A program made the translations under genes and the position numbers. Source: JALYJG01 sp033763555 (GTDB lineage Bacteria; Pseudomonadota; Alphaproteobacteria; UBA9219). From it: DNA of 48,835 bases. Below, piece after piece: positions 23,854 to 32,444 of this stretch (its first letter is position 1; every line of letters starts with the position of its first letter). The notes beneath the pieces are model-generated. The model was not told where the DNA came from. It did no database searches and was given only the letters and a program-made list of their open reading frames with translations. The stretch lies in the NCBI GenBank assembly GCA_033763555.1, contig JANRKK010000020.1, positions 1-48,835 on the forward strand, given 5' to 3'.

Positions 23854-24720
23854 CTACCGGGCAGCCTTATACAGGCTCTCCGGCTGAAAGAGCAAATTAT
23901 CGGGGTCATATTTCCTGAACAGGCCCTCAACATACCCCTCCGCAGCCAGATTACGCATCATGAAATCCAGCATATTTTTGAGGGCGGGTTCACCCGATTT
24001 TATCCCAAACGTCACAGTAAAAACATGGAAGGGCTTGTCCGCTGCAACCTTCGTCAGTTTACCGGGATTGTTTTTGTCGAAATTCTTGAAGACCGTCGGC
24101 ATGACAAAAGCCATGTCAGCCTTTTTATCGGCTACACTCGTCAGCATATCGGCGATTTGCATATTCTGGGGAAGCAGCACAAACTTTGCTTCCGGAAGTT
24201 TTTTGCGTGCTGCTGTTGTACCGCCTTCGCCATCAAGACCGGCAACGGAGATTTTTGACCAGTCCAGCTGCTCAAGCTTGTTATCAAACTCGGCACGCCC
24301 CGCCTGCGTATAGGCGTAAACTGGTACATAGGCGTAAGGGGCCGTATAATCAATGCGGCCGCCACGCGGCAGGCTGAAAAGCGAGGCGCAGATCGCATCA
24401 TACTTATTATTCGTCAAATCGTCGACAAGAGCGCCGAAGTTAACTGCCGTTGTCCATTCCACTTTCAATCCAAGTTCCGAGGCAATTTTCTCGGCCAACT
24501 CGATTGCAATGCCGCTTTTTTTACCTGTGTTGGGATCGATAAACGTAAACGGCGCTTCCTCAAAATAGCCGCAGCGTAAAGTGCCCGAACTAATGACTTT
24601 CTCGTAAACGGATGTCTTTCTTGCCGAAGAACCTTGAATGCCGGGATGCTGATTAAGCACAAGCCAGGAGAGAGCAACGGAAATAATGACGCTTAAAAGA
24701 ATACCTGCCAGTTTGTTCAT
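23854..24720 (-). CDS. Family 3 extracellular solute-binding protein (paralogue 2)
   Basis: 288 aa. Signal-anchor segment at about residues 4-22, then the SBP_bac_3 pattern: LRCGYFEEAPF, ELAEKIASELGLKVEWTTAV, KYDAICASLF, YVPVYAYT and a second lobe. GGGAGAG precedes the ATG. Head of a three-gene run with paralogue 1 and accC, spaced by 9 bases or less. The 185 bases between its start and the divergent lipoprotein gene must hold both promoters; two copies of CCTAGG occur there (24780, 24851) but I cannot assign them. Confidence 0.85.
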   Translation of the reverse strand: MNKLAGILLSVIISVALSWLVLNQHPGIQGSSARKTSVYEKVISSGTLRCGYFEEAPFTFIDPNTGKKSGIAIELAEKIASELGLKVEWTTAVNFGALVDDLTNNKYDAICASLFSLPRGGRIDYTAPYAYVPVYAYTQAGRAEFDNKLEQLDWSKISVAGLDGEGGTTAARKKLPEAKFVLLPQNMQIADMLTSVADKKADMAFVMPTVFKNFDKNNPGKLTKVAADKPFHVFTVTFGIKSGEPALKNMLDFMMRNLAAEGYVEGLFRKYDPDNLLFQPESLYKAAR

Positions 24721-24905
24721 GGAACTCTCCCTTGGCCTTGTAGGCTACCGTTCACCAATAAATGCCTGTTAAGACATATCCTAGGCTAACCCCCTGCCCC
24801 GGAAAAGGCTCAAATACCCCGTGCCCGCCATAGTTGCGCCAAGATTAAATCCTAGGGTATTTTTCAATCGCAGCCTTATCAGGACGCCAACCAAAGGGGT
24901 TTTTC

Positions 24906-25385
24906 ATGATTCGCAAGTCGGTTATCGCTCTTCTCGGAATGTCCCTACTCCTTCCCGCCTGCCAGCAGCAGCCGCGTAACTGGGGCGGCGGCGAAACTTT
25001 GGGCACGCTGGGCGGTGCAGCCGCGGGCGGCCTGATCGGCAGCCAGATCGGCAGCGGTAGCGGCAATGCCGCCGCGACTTTGACGGGCGTTCTTCTTGGC
25101 GGATTCCTTGGCAATCAGCTTGGCGGGGCCGTGGATGACGCCGATCGCCGTCGCGCCTCGGAAGCTGAGCGGCGCGCTTATACCGCGCCTATCGGCCAAC
25201 AGATCACCTGGAACAACCCGCAAAATGGCAACAACGGCACGATTGTTCCTGTGCGCGATGGCTATGATCAGGGCGGCTCCTATTGCCGCGAGTTCCAGCA
25301 AACCATCATGGTCGGCGGACGGCAGCAGCAAGGCTATGGCCGCGCCTGCCAGCAGCCGGATGGAAGCTGGAAAATCATTCAGTAA
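24906..25385 (+). CDS. Glycine-zipper lipoprotein, 17-kDa surface antigen type
   Basis: 159 aa. The signal peptide ends in a lipobox with LPAC (Cys19). Residues about 32-78 are a glycine zipper 2TM domain with GxxxG spacing (LGGAAAGGLIGSQIG, then LLGGFLGNQLGG). The C-terminal half resembles the conserved domain of the rickettsial 17-kDa antigen: APIGQQITWNN, then YCREFQQ and ACQQPDGSWKI. These are outer-membrane lipoproteins of unclear function. AAGGGG lies 6 bases before the ATG. The gene stands alone, 64 bases ahead of the DnaJ-type gene. Confidence 0.85.
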   Translation: MIRKSVIALLGMSLLLPACQQQPRNWGGGETLGTLGGAAAGGLIGSQIGSGSGNAAATLTGVLLGGFLGNQLGGAVDDADRRRASEAERRAYTAPIGQQITWNNPQNGNNGTIVPVRDGYDQGGSYCREFQQTIMVGGRQQQGYGRACQQPDGSWKIIQ

Positions 25386-25449
25386 ACAGACAACGGGAAT
25401 CAAGAGAGAGCCCCTGTTGTCCGGGGCCTGATACCTGTAATCTGCCCTG

Positions 25450-26364
25450 ATGCGTAATCCTTACGAAATTCTTGGCGTCACCAAATCCGCCAGCGCGGAT
25501 GAGATCAAAAGCGCCTACCGCAAACTGGCAAAAAAACTTCATCCCGATGTCAATCCGGGCCGCAAGGATATCGAGCAAAAATTCAAGGATGTAACAGCCG
25601 CTTATGATCTTCTATCCGACACTGCGAAGCGCGCACGCTTCGATCGCGGCGAAGTCGATGCTCAGGGCAACGAACGCGGCTTCGGCGGGAGTGGCGGACA
25701 ATGGCGTACGCATTCCCAGGCCGGGGGCGATCCCTTCGCTCAATATGGCGGGGGTAGCGGCATCAATATGGAAGAAATTCTTTCGGAGTTTTTTGGCGCG
25801 GCGCGCGGAAAACGCGGCGGCAGCAACAAGCCGCGCGGTGCGGATGTCACCTATTCCCTGGCCGTGCCATTTACCGAAGCCTGCCTTGGCGGCAAGCGGC
25901 GCGTGACGCTGACAAGCGGCAAGACCATCGACGTCACTCTCCCGCCCGGTACGAATGAAGGCGACAAGCTACGCCTGCGCGGCCAAGGCGAAGGCAGCGG
26001 CAACAACGCGGGCGATGCCATCATCGAAATTCATGTCGAGCCGCATGCTTTCCTCACCCGCAAGGATAATGACATTCATCTCGACGCACCCATCAGCCTG
26101 CCCGAAGCCGTGCTAGGCGCGAGCATCAAAGTGCCGACGCTGGATGGTTCCGTTGCGGTTAAAGTCCCGAAAGGCGCCAATTCCGGCACGGTGCTGCGCC
26201 TGAAAGGCAAGGGCATTCCCAACGGCAAAAGCGCGGGCGGCGATATGTTCGTGAAATTGACCGTGATGATGCCCGATCCGCTGCCCACCGACCTCACCGA
26301 ATGGGTCGAGAAATGGGGTAAGAAGAACGCCTATGACCCGCGTAAGAAACTGGGGTGGAATTAA
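25450..26364 (+). CDS. DnaJ-class co-chaperone (CbpA type)
   Basis: 304 aa. A complete J domain (residues 1-67) carries the HPD motif in KLHPDVNPG, which stimulates DnaK ATPase. A Gly-rich linker follows, then two DnaJ C-terminal beta domains (about 125-300). The Cys-rich zinc domain of true DnaJ is absent, which places it with CbpA-like co-chaperones. No strong ribosome-binding site precedes the ATG. It converges on the P-loop gene, the stop codons of both sharing TTAA. Confidence 0.9.
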   Translation: MRNPYEILGVTKSASADEIKSAYRKLAKKLHPDVNPGRKDIEQKFKDVTAAYDLLSDTAKRARFDRGEVDAQGNERGFGGSGGQWRTHSQAGGDPFAQYGGGSGINMEEILSEFFGAARGKRGGSNKPRGADVTYSLAVPFTEACLGGKRRVTLTSGKTIDVTLPPGTNEGDKLRLRGQGEGSGNNAGDAIIEIHVEPHAFLTRKDNDIHLDAPISLPEAVLGASIKVPTLDGSVAVKVPKGANSGTVLRLKGKGIPNGKSAGGDMFVKLTVMMPDPLPTDLTEWVEKWGKKNAYDPRKKLGWN

Positions 26365-26894
26365 GCTCCCAATCCCCAGTGCCGATAATAGCGGTTGAGC
26401 TCCCCAACGGATCGAATACGCAAGAGCAAGACTTTGCTCTCATTGATAATCATCTTAGATTTTGGCCGGATCTTCCGATAACCAAAGAGCATGTATTTCA
26501 CCAACCATGGGCTGAATACACTAACCCCGCCCTCCAGATTGCCGAATTTTTTGGGAATACGCCGAAGCCTACGCCATAAATAACGGCTTATTCCCCAGAA
26601 AAACGGGAAATCCAGCCAGATGACGGCTGTCGTTCGCTCAAAACGTTGTCGCATGAAAGCGCTGTATTCACCATCCATGATCCAGCTTTCGCCGGAAATA
26701 ATTTTTTCATGATCAATCCGGAAATCCTGGTCGGAACGGCGCTTCCATTTTGTGTAAGGCTCATGAGCAAATTGATCGAGATGAAAAACAGGAAAACTGG
26801 TTTTTTGACCCAGCATATGGGTCAGCATGGATTTGCCACTGTGACTTGGCCCAATAATACAAATTCTATGACCGAGCTGCTTCAGTTCCAACAT
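26361..26894 (-). CDS. P-loop kinase-like protein (adenylate kinase/FlaR-like)
   Basis: 177 aa. Walker A GPSHSGKSML (about 16-25) near the N-terminus, HLDQFAHEPY and MDGEYS motifs like those of the small P-loop proteins annotated as DNA topology modulation (FlaR) or adenylate kinase-related, then a basic segment with FFWGISRYLWRRLRR. The substrate is unknown. The ATG at 26894 follows AGGG by 9 bases; a TTG six bases upstream is possible. It lies 14 bases after ugd on the same strand and could belong to the galU-ugd unit. Confidence 0.7.
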   Translation of the reverse strand: MLELKQLGHRICIIGPSHSGKSMLTHMLGQKTSFPVFHLDQFAHEPYTKWKRRSDQDFRIDHEKIISGESWIMDGEYSAFMRQRFERTTAVIWLDFPFFWGISRYLWRRLRRIPKKFGNLEGGVSVFSPWLVKYMLFGYRKIRPKSKMIINESKVLLLRIRSVGELNRYYRHWGLGA

Positions 26895-26908
26895 GTACAA
26901 GACCCTGA

Positions 26909-28210
26909 CTATCTTCCCACTGAAAAATACCTAAATCCGGATCTTTCCATGTCTTCGCGGCGGTAGATGTTGCGAAGATCGATAAGAAGTGGCTGTTTCA
27001 TTGCCGTATGCATTTGCTCGAGATCAAGCGCGCGGAATTCGTTCCATTCGGTCAAGATCACAGCAGCATCAGCACCCTGCAGGACATCATAAGGCCCCTT
27101 GCACCAGGTGACATTCTTGAGAAGCGCTTGTGCTTCTTTCATGCCTGCCGGGTCATAGGCGCGAACCGATGCGCCCGCTTTCTGCAGCGCCGGAATAATA
27201 TCGAGGCTGACACTCTCACGCATATCGTCGGTGTTCGGCTTGAAGGTAAGGCCAAGAATGGCGATGCTCTTGCCTTTTACGGAATCATCGCAAGCGGCAA
27301 CGATACGCTCAGCCATTTTCTGTTTACGGCTGGCGTTCACATCAATGACGGTTTCCACCAGACGCAAGGGAACGCCCTTGTCCTGCGCCGTCCGCGCCAA
27401 AGCGACCGTATCTTTTGGAAAACACGAACCACCATAACCCGGCCCGGCATGCAGGAATTTCCGGCCGATGCGACCGTCCAGTCCCATGCCTTTGGCTACC
27501 ATCTGCACATCGGCTCCGGTCTTCTCGCAAAGATCGGCAATTTCATTGATGAAGGTGATCTTGGTCGCCAGAAAGGCATTGGCGGCGTATTTGATAAGTT
27601 CTGCCGTCTCCAGCTCCGTCACGACCATCGGCGTTTCGATCAGATAAAGCGGACGGTACAGCGCGCGCATAACCTCCGCAGCGCGGCGGCTTTCGCAGCC
27701 GATCACAACGCGGTCAGGCCGCATGAAGTCATTCAACGCCGAACCTTCTCGTAAAAATTCCGGATTGGAGCAGACATCAAATTCCGCTTTGGGGTTTGTC
27801 TCACGCATCACGCGCTCGATCTCACGCCCCGTCCCGACGGGAACCGTGGATTTGGTCACAACGACAGTGTAGCGGGAAAGATTCTGGGCGATTTCTTTCG
27901 CCGCAGCGTAAACATAGGTCAGATCGGCATAGCCATCGCCGCGCCGCGCTGGAGTGCCGACCGCAATAAACACCGCGTCCGCCGACGCCAGCGCAGGCAT
28001 AAGCTTTGTGTCGAAACGCAGCGTGCCGCGTTCCATGTTCTTGGCAACGATTTCATCAAGGCCCGGCTCGAAAATCGGAATCTCACCTTTACGCAAGCGC
28101 TCGATGCGCGCGGCATCCTGATCAATGCAAGTAACCTTGACGCCGAACTCGGCAAAGCATGCGGCTGATACCAGACCAACATAGCCTGCGCCCATGACAA
28201 CGATTTGCAT
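26909..28210 (-). CDS. ugd: UDP-glucose 6-dehydrogenase
   Basis: 433 aa. The enzyme oxidises UDP-glucose twice with NAD to give UDP-glucuronate. The N-terminal Rossmann fold has GAGYVG (7-12), the catalytic Cys lies in GYGGSCFPKDT near residue 260, and the C-terminal domain has GLTFKPNTDDMRES. GAGG lies 5 bases before the ATG. It follows galU by 9 bases, so UDP-glucose supply and its oxidation are encoded together; the product would feed capsule, LPS or lipid A modification. Confidence 0.96.
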   Translation of the reverse strand: MQIVVMGAGYVGLVSAACFAEFGVKVTCIDQDAARIERLRKGEIPIFEPGLDEIVAKNMERGTLRFDTKLMPALASADAVFIAVGTPARRGDGYADLTYVYAAAKEIAQNLSRYTVVVTKSTVPVGTGREIERVMRETNPKAEFDVCSNPEFLREGSALNDFMRPDRVVIGCESRRAAEVMRALYRPLYLIETPMVVTELETAELIKYAANAFLATKITFINEIADLCEKTGADVQMVAKGMGLDGRIGRKFLHAGPGYGGSCFPKDTVALARTAQDKGVPLRLVETVIDVNASRKQKMAERIVAACDDSVKGKSIAILGLTFKPNTDDMRESVSLDIIPALQKAGASVRAYDPAGMKEAQALLKNVTWCKGPYDVLQGADAAVILTEWNEFRALDLEQMHTAMKQPLLIDLRNIYRREDMERSGFRYFSVGR

Positions 28211-28219
28211 GAAAGCCTC

Positions 28220-29095
28220 TTAGCCGAGCAGTTTTTTCAATGCTCCCCGCACTTGCGGGCCGATTTCGGGATGCGCGAGGGCAAAGGCGGCATTAGCTTC
28301 GATAAAGCCGACCTTGTCGCCGCAGTCATAGCGCGTGCCTTGATAACGCAACCCATGGAAGGGCTGCTTGCCGATCAGGCGGGCCATGCTGTCGGTAATT
28401 TGAATCTCGCCGCCAGCACCAACGCGCTTGGCTTCCAGCTCGGCAAAAATCTCAGGCTGCAGGATATAACGGCCAATGATGGAAAGCGTCGATGGCGCTT
28501 TGTCCGGTTCGGGCTTTTCAACCAAGCCCTTAACCTCGACCAGCTTGCCGTCATCCTTGCCGGTTTCGAGGATGCCGTAACGGTTCGTCTGCTCACGCGG
28601 CACATCAACAACGGCAACCAAGTTGCCGCCCGTGCTGTCATAAGCTTCGATCATCTGCTGCAAACAGGGCTTGGGCGACAGCACCACGTCATCCGCCAGC
28701 AGAATGGCAAAAGGCTCATTGCCAACCAGATGCCGTGCGCACCAGATGGCATGGCCAAGGCCCAACGGGTCGCGTTGGCGCGTAAATAGAAGCTGGCCGG
28801 AGTCAATTTCCGTCGTCTTGAGAAGTTCCAGCGCCTGTGTCTTTTTCCGCGCTTCCAGCGTGCGCTTCAGATCGTAGTTATTATCGAAATGATCTTCCAG
28901 CGCGCCCTTGCCGCGGCTGGTGACAAAAATGAATTGTTCAATTCCGGCGGCACGGGCTTCATCCACCGCATGCTGGATCAGCGGCTTGTCGACCAGGGTC
29001 AGCATTTCCTTCGGCATGGCTTTGGTTGCCGGAAGAAAGCGCGTGCCCAGACCCGCAACGGGGAATACAGCTTTACGAACACGTTGCTTCGACAT
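28220..29095 (-). CDS. galU: UTP-glucose-1-phosphate uridylyltransferase
   Basis: 291 aa. GalU makes UDP-glucose from UTP and glucose-1-phosphate. Motifs: FPVAGLGTRFLPATKAMPKEML (the nucleotide-binding loop, first 20 residues FPVAGLGTRFLPATKA), VDKPLIQHAVDEA, LLADDVV and GNLVAVVDVP. GGAGG lies 9 bases ahead of the ATG, inside the end of the receiver-domain gene 2 bases upstream, which suggests coupling to it. Confidence 0.96.
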   Translation of the reverse strand: MSKQRVRKAVFPVAGLGTRFLPATKAMPKEMLTLVDKPLIQHAVDEARAAGIEQFIFVTSRGKGALEDHFDNNYDLKRTLEARKKTQALELLKTTEIDSGQLLFTRQRDPLGLGHAIWCARHLVGNEPFAILLADDVVLSPKPCLQQMIEAYDSTGGNLVAVVDVPREQTNRYGILETGKDDGKLVEVKGLVEKPEPDKAPSTLSIIGRYILQPEIFAELEAKRVGAGGEIQITDSMARLIGKQPFHGLRYQGTRYDCGDKVGFIEANAAFALAHPEIGPQVRGALKKLLG

Positions 29096-29097
29096 GC

Positions 29098-29502
29098 CTA
29101 TGCGCCTCCCGGCGGCAAAGCGAGCGCGTCCTTCACAGCGTCGCAGATTTCTTCAAGCGAAAACGGCTTGGCGATAATGCGATGAACCAGCGCATCCAGA
29201 TTATGCGCGCGCATGCGCTCCTGCGCATAGCCGGAGATCATGACAATCCGCAAATCGGGAAATAATCGCACAGCCTTCAGAGCCAGCGCGATACCGTCGA
29301 CATTCGGCATGACGATATCCGTCACCAGAACGTCGAATTTTTCTTTGGCGAGCGTATCCAGCGCCTGTTGCCCGTCCGCGACGGCCACGGCCCTGTAACC
29401 CGCCGAAGCCAGTGAGCGGATGATGAACTCCCGCACAGCAGGGTTGTCTTCGGCAACCAAAACGCGGGCACCGCCCGCTGCAACATTCTCACTTGGACTC
29501 AT
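29098..29502 (-). CDS. Single-domain response regulator, CpdR-like
   Basis: 134 aa, one receiver domain and no output domain. The acidic pair is in VAEDN (17-20), the phosphoacceptor is Asp62 in VTDIVMP, and Lys112 lies in IAKPF. The sequence DGIALALKAV and LDALVH match CpdR, which in Caulobacter-type cells is phosphorylated through CckA-ChpT and steers ClpXP proteolysis. The ATG at 29502 overlaps the end of the zinc-ribbon gene by 14 bases, so the two are coupled. A plain chemotaxis-type receiver is the alternative. Confidence 0.8.
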   Translation of the reverse strand: MSPSENVAAGGARVLVAEDNPAVREFIIRSLASAGYRAVAVADGQQALDTLAKEKFDVLVTDIVMPNVDGIALALKAVRLFPDLRIVMISGYAQERMRAHNLDALVHRIIAKPFSLEEICDAVKDALALPPGGA

Positions 29503-30172
29503 GCTCGATCTCGACAAAACTCAGGCTTATTTCAGTGACGGTTTCCCGCGGGGCTATAATGCTGGAACGGAAGGGAACGCTCCCGCCGGAAGGCACTCTA
29601 GTCGCTGACGCTTCAATCTGCCAGCTTTGCATGGGCTTGCCGTCCGAGCCTATTGCAACCGCCACAATATGCGGCATTTCTTGCACATTTTTGGTTCCGT
29701 TACGGATGGCCCCTTCCACGGCAAGGCGCATGATGCCGCCCTCATAACGCAACTCGGACCTCACATCCTCAAAGCTCAGTCCTTCCCCGTAATGGTAAAT
29801 ATGCAAGCCGACTGCATGGTAATATCTTTCGGCTGAGGGCCATATGGTAGCGATATATTGCCTGCCGAAGATTAAAATCAGAAGCAGCAGAACGCCAACC
29901 GCGGAAGCTCCCAACGTCAGAATGCGCCACACCATCGGCGGCACAGGTTGCCGCCGCAAGGCAGGCAGGTTCGAGCCCGGCGGTATCGGAGCAGGTGCTT
30001 CCGGCGGCGGGGTGGGTTCCGGCGGCAACGGGCCGACCGCGTCAATCTCCTTGGGCAATTCTGCCTGCCAGCTGTGGGAACAGCGCGCACAACGCACCCG
30101 ACGTGGCCCAGCGGCAAAGATGCTTGCTGGTATCAGAAAGCGGGTTTGGCAAAAGGGGCAAGCCAGGATCAT
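29489..30172 (-). CDS. Zinc-ribbon (MJ0042-type) membrane protein
   Basis: 227 aa. An N-terminal zinc ribbon with Cys5, Cys8, Cys28 and Cys31 is followed by a Pro-rich linker (about 45-75), one membrane helix (about 90-112) and a C-terminal domain of DUF3426 type (LRYEGGIMRLAVEGAIRNGT). The function is unknown; the ribbon is expected in the cytoplasm and the C-terminal domain in the periplasm. I chose the ATG at 30172 because it puts the ribbon at the N-terminus as in homologues. It is divergent from ftsE with an 82-base gap, a common alphaproteobacterial neighbourhood. Confidence 0.8.
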   Translation of the reverse strand: MILACPFCQTRFLIPASIFAAGPRRVRCARCSHSWQAELPKEIDAVGPLPPEPTPPPEAPAPIPPGSNLPALRRQPVPPMVWRILTLGASAVGVLLLLILIFGRQYIATIWPSAERYYHAVGLHIYHYGEGLSFEDVRSELRYEGGIMRLAVEGAIRNGTKNVQEMPHIVAVAIGSDGKPMQSWQIEASATRVPSGGSVPFRSSIIAPRETVTEISLSFVEIEHESK

Positions 30173-30254
30173 GGCCAAGCTTATAAAAACCCCTGCCCTA
30201 TCAGGCAAGGAAAGCAGCACTGGACGCATGGCGGCGGGGCTTTATGATGGGCCC

Positions 30255-30929
30255 ATGCTTGCTGCCTTTGAACATGTCAGCCTCCGTTATGACGCCTCCC
30301 GTCCGGTGCTGGAGGATATTACTTTCACGCTGCCTGCAGGGGGTTTCTATTTCCTGACGGGGCCCAGCGGTGCGGGGAAATCATCCCTTCTCCGCCTGAT
30401 CTACCGCGCCGAGAGGCCGACCGCAGGCCGGGTCTTCCTGTTCGGCCATGACACGACTCATGCCGACCGCAACGAACTTCCAGCCCTGCGTCGCCAGATC
30501 GGTATGGTGTTTCAGGATTTCCGACTTATCCCCCACCTGACGGCGCAGGAAAATGCCGCGCTTCCGCTCCGTCTTGCCGGATCCAATGAAGACTATATCG
30601 AACGCCATACGCGCGAATTGCTGGAATGGGTCGGCGTCGGCGCGCGGCGGAATGCCTTGCCCGCGGAACTTTCCGGTGGTGAGCAGCAGCGTGTGGCGAT
30701 TGCCCGCGCCGTGGTCAACCGCCCGAAACTTCTTCTGGCGGATGAACCGACCGGCAATGTCGATGATGAAACGGCGATCAAACTGTTTCATTTGTTTGAC
30801 GAGCTGAACAGGCTGGGCACAGCTGTCATCCTCGCGACGCATCAGCACAATCTGGTTGAACGTTTCAAAAAACCGGCGCTGCAGTTGAAAGCGGGACGCT
30901 TAATCTCGACTATGGCGAAGGCGGCCTAG
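30255..30929 (+). CDS. ftsE: Cell division ATP-binding protein FtsE
   Basis: 224 aa. ABC ATPase that works with FtsX to control septal peptidoglycan hydrolysis. Walker A GPSGAGKS (36-43), Q-loop VFQDFRLIPHLT, signature LSGGEQQRVAIARAV and Walker B LLLADEPTGNVDDE are intact. I chose the ATG at 30255 to match the usual FtsE N-terminus; one at 30228 is possible. ftsX begins directly after the stop codon. Confidence 0.95.
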   Translation: MLAAFEHVSLRYDASRPVLEDITFTLPAGGFYFLTGPSGAGKSSLLRLIYRAERPTAGRVFLFGHDTTHADRNELPALRRQIGMVFQDFRLIPHLTAQENAALPLRLAGSNEDYIERHTRELLEWVGVGARRNALPAELSGGEQQRVAIARAVVNRPKLLLADEPTGNVDDETAIKLFHLFDELNRLGTAVILATHQHNLVERFKKPALQLKAGRLISTMAKAA

Positions 30930-31823
30930 ATGGCCCTCCCCAACCATATCTTCGCTCCTGCTTTCCGGCATCGTGGCCTCGGCTGGTTCCTTGCTTTGCT
31001 GGTGGGCATCATGGTCTATCTCGCCAGCTTTGCGATGGCGGCAGAGGCCGGGCTATCGGTCATGACCTTCCGCTGGGACAGGAATATGAGCAGCCGCCTG
31101 ACCGTCGAAATTCCTCCCGCTGATGATGAATCCTCCACGCCGCAAAGCGAAAGGGTCAAACAGGTTCTTGAAAAGCTGCGCGGTATGCCGGACATCAAGA
31201 AAGTTGTGCCCTTACCCGATAGCGAAACCGCCGAATTGCTGAAGCCGTGGATACGCCAGTCGGATTTGTTGAAATCTCTGCCCCTGCCGACGCTGATCGA
31301 TATCGAACTTCGGGGCGGAGCATCACTGGATGCCGCCGATATTCACAGCAAGCTGAGAACGGCCGTGAAGGATGTCAGCGTCAATGATCATGCCGCATGG
31401 CTTGATGATCTTGCCCATCTGGCGCGCGGCATAGCGGCCATGGCAGCCCTGACCATCTTCCTGACCTGCACGGCCTTGGTTATGACCATCAGCCTGGTTT
31501 GCCGGGCCATTATGGCGACCGAGCGCGAGACGATTTCCCTGCTGCACACTCTTGGCGCCGAAGATGACCATATCGCACGGCATTTTCAACTTCACGCCGG
31601 GCGTCAGTCCATTCCCGCTTCTTTCGCAGGATTTACGCTGGCGGTTTTAAGCGCCGGAGTTCTTTTCTTTTTCCTGCGCAATTTTGCCGACCCGCTGTCG
31701 CTCACCACAATTCACTGGATCGGTCTTGGATTGGCTGTCCTTGCTATCCCGCTGGGTGCGATCGGCATTGCCGCGCTGACGGCACGGCTTTCAGCGCTCC
31801 AGCTTCTGCGGAGCATGCCGTGA
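30930..31823 (+). CDS. ftsX: Cell division protein FtsX (permease-like)
   Basis: 297 aa. Four membrane helices as in FtsX: near residues 15-37, 165-190, about 225-250 and 265-290, with a periplasmic domain between the first and second. FtsX relays FtsE ATP hydrolysis to peptidoglycan hydrolases. Start codon abuts the ftsE stop (TAGATG). Its own end overlaps the YdcF-type gene by four bases (GTGA). Confidence 0.9.
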   Translation: MALPNHIFAPAFRHRGLGWFLALLVGIMVYLASFAMAAEAGLSVMTFRWDRNMSSRLTVEIPPADDESSTPQSERVKQVLEKLRGMPDIKKVVPLPDSETAELLKPWIRQSDLLKSLPLPTLIDIELRGGASLDAADIHSKLRTAVKDVSVNDHAAWLDDLAHLARGIAAMAALTIFLTCTALVMTISLVCRAIMATERETISLLHTLGAEDDHIARHFQLHAGRQSIPASFAGFTLAVLSAGVLFFFLRNFADPLSLTTIHWIGLGLAVLAIPLGAIGIAALTARLSALQLLRSMP

Positions 31824-32428
31824 TCGCACGAAACCCGGCACATAATCTCATCCTCATGGTGGGAGCGCTGGCGGCTTTATGGCTGGGCGGTCTTGTGTTC
31901 TTTGCCGCGCATGTCGAAAGGCTGCATGAACCTGCAATCGGCCCCGGCGTGGAAACGACGGACGCGATTGTCGTCCTGACAGGCGGCAGCGAACGCGTCA
32001 TGACCGGGCTTGCCCTGCTCAATCTCGGCAAAGCCAAAAAACTTTTTATCTCCGGCGTGCATCCAGGACTCACCCTCGATCAGGTCCTGGGCAGTCAGCC
32101 TGTCGCCAAAGAATTGCGCGCATGCTGCATTATTCTTGATCACACGGCGGAAAGCACGCTTGGCAACGCCGAAGAAACGCGACGCTGGATGAAACGGGAA
32201 AATGTGCGCTCGCTGCGGCTCGTCACGGCCAATTACCATATGCCGCGCAGCCTGATGATCTTTCATGCTGTGATGCCGCAAACCGAAATTATCCCTCATC
32301 CCGTTGTGCCGGACAGCGTGCGGCTGGAGGATTGGTGGGCGCATCCCGGCACGGCAAATTTGCTGATAACGGAATACAACAAATATCTTGGAACCTTCTT
32401 AAAGTTATGGTTGAACAAGGGAACTTAA
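31820..32428 (+). CDS. YdcF/SanA-type DUF218 membrane protein
   Basis: 202 aa with a GTG start overlapping the ftsX stop. One N-terminal membrane helix (about 10-32), then a DUF218 domain: TDAIVVLTGGSERV, KKLFISGVHPG, STLGNAEETRRWM and VTANYHMPRSLMIF. The family is linked to envelope barrier function and sometimes to glycan or vancomycin-resistance phenotypes, but the reaction is not established. Third gene of the ftsEX unit. Confidence 0.85.
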   Translation: MIARNPAHNLILMVGALAALWLGGLVFFAAHVERLHEPAIGPGVETTDAIVVLTGGSERVMTGLALLNLGKAKKLFISGVHPGLTLDQVLGSQPVAKELRACCIILDHTAESTLGNAEETRRWMKRENVRSLRLVTANYHMPRSLMIFHAVMPQTEIIPHPVVPDSVRLEDWWAHPGTANLLITEYNKYLGTFLKLWLNKGT

Positions 32429-32444
32429 AGTTCAGATAAACCAT

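Noticed and set aside
24780..24856. Two CCTAGG sites in the divergent region before the lipoprotein gene
   Set aside because: Six-base palindromes 71 bases apart; too short and too far apart to call an operator.
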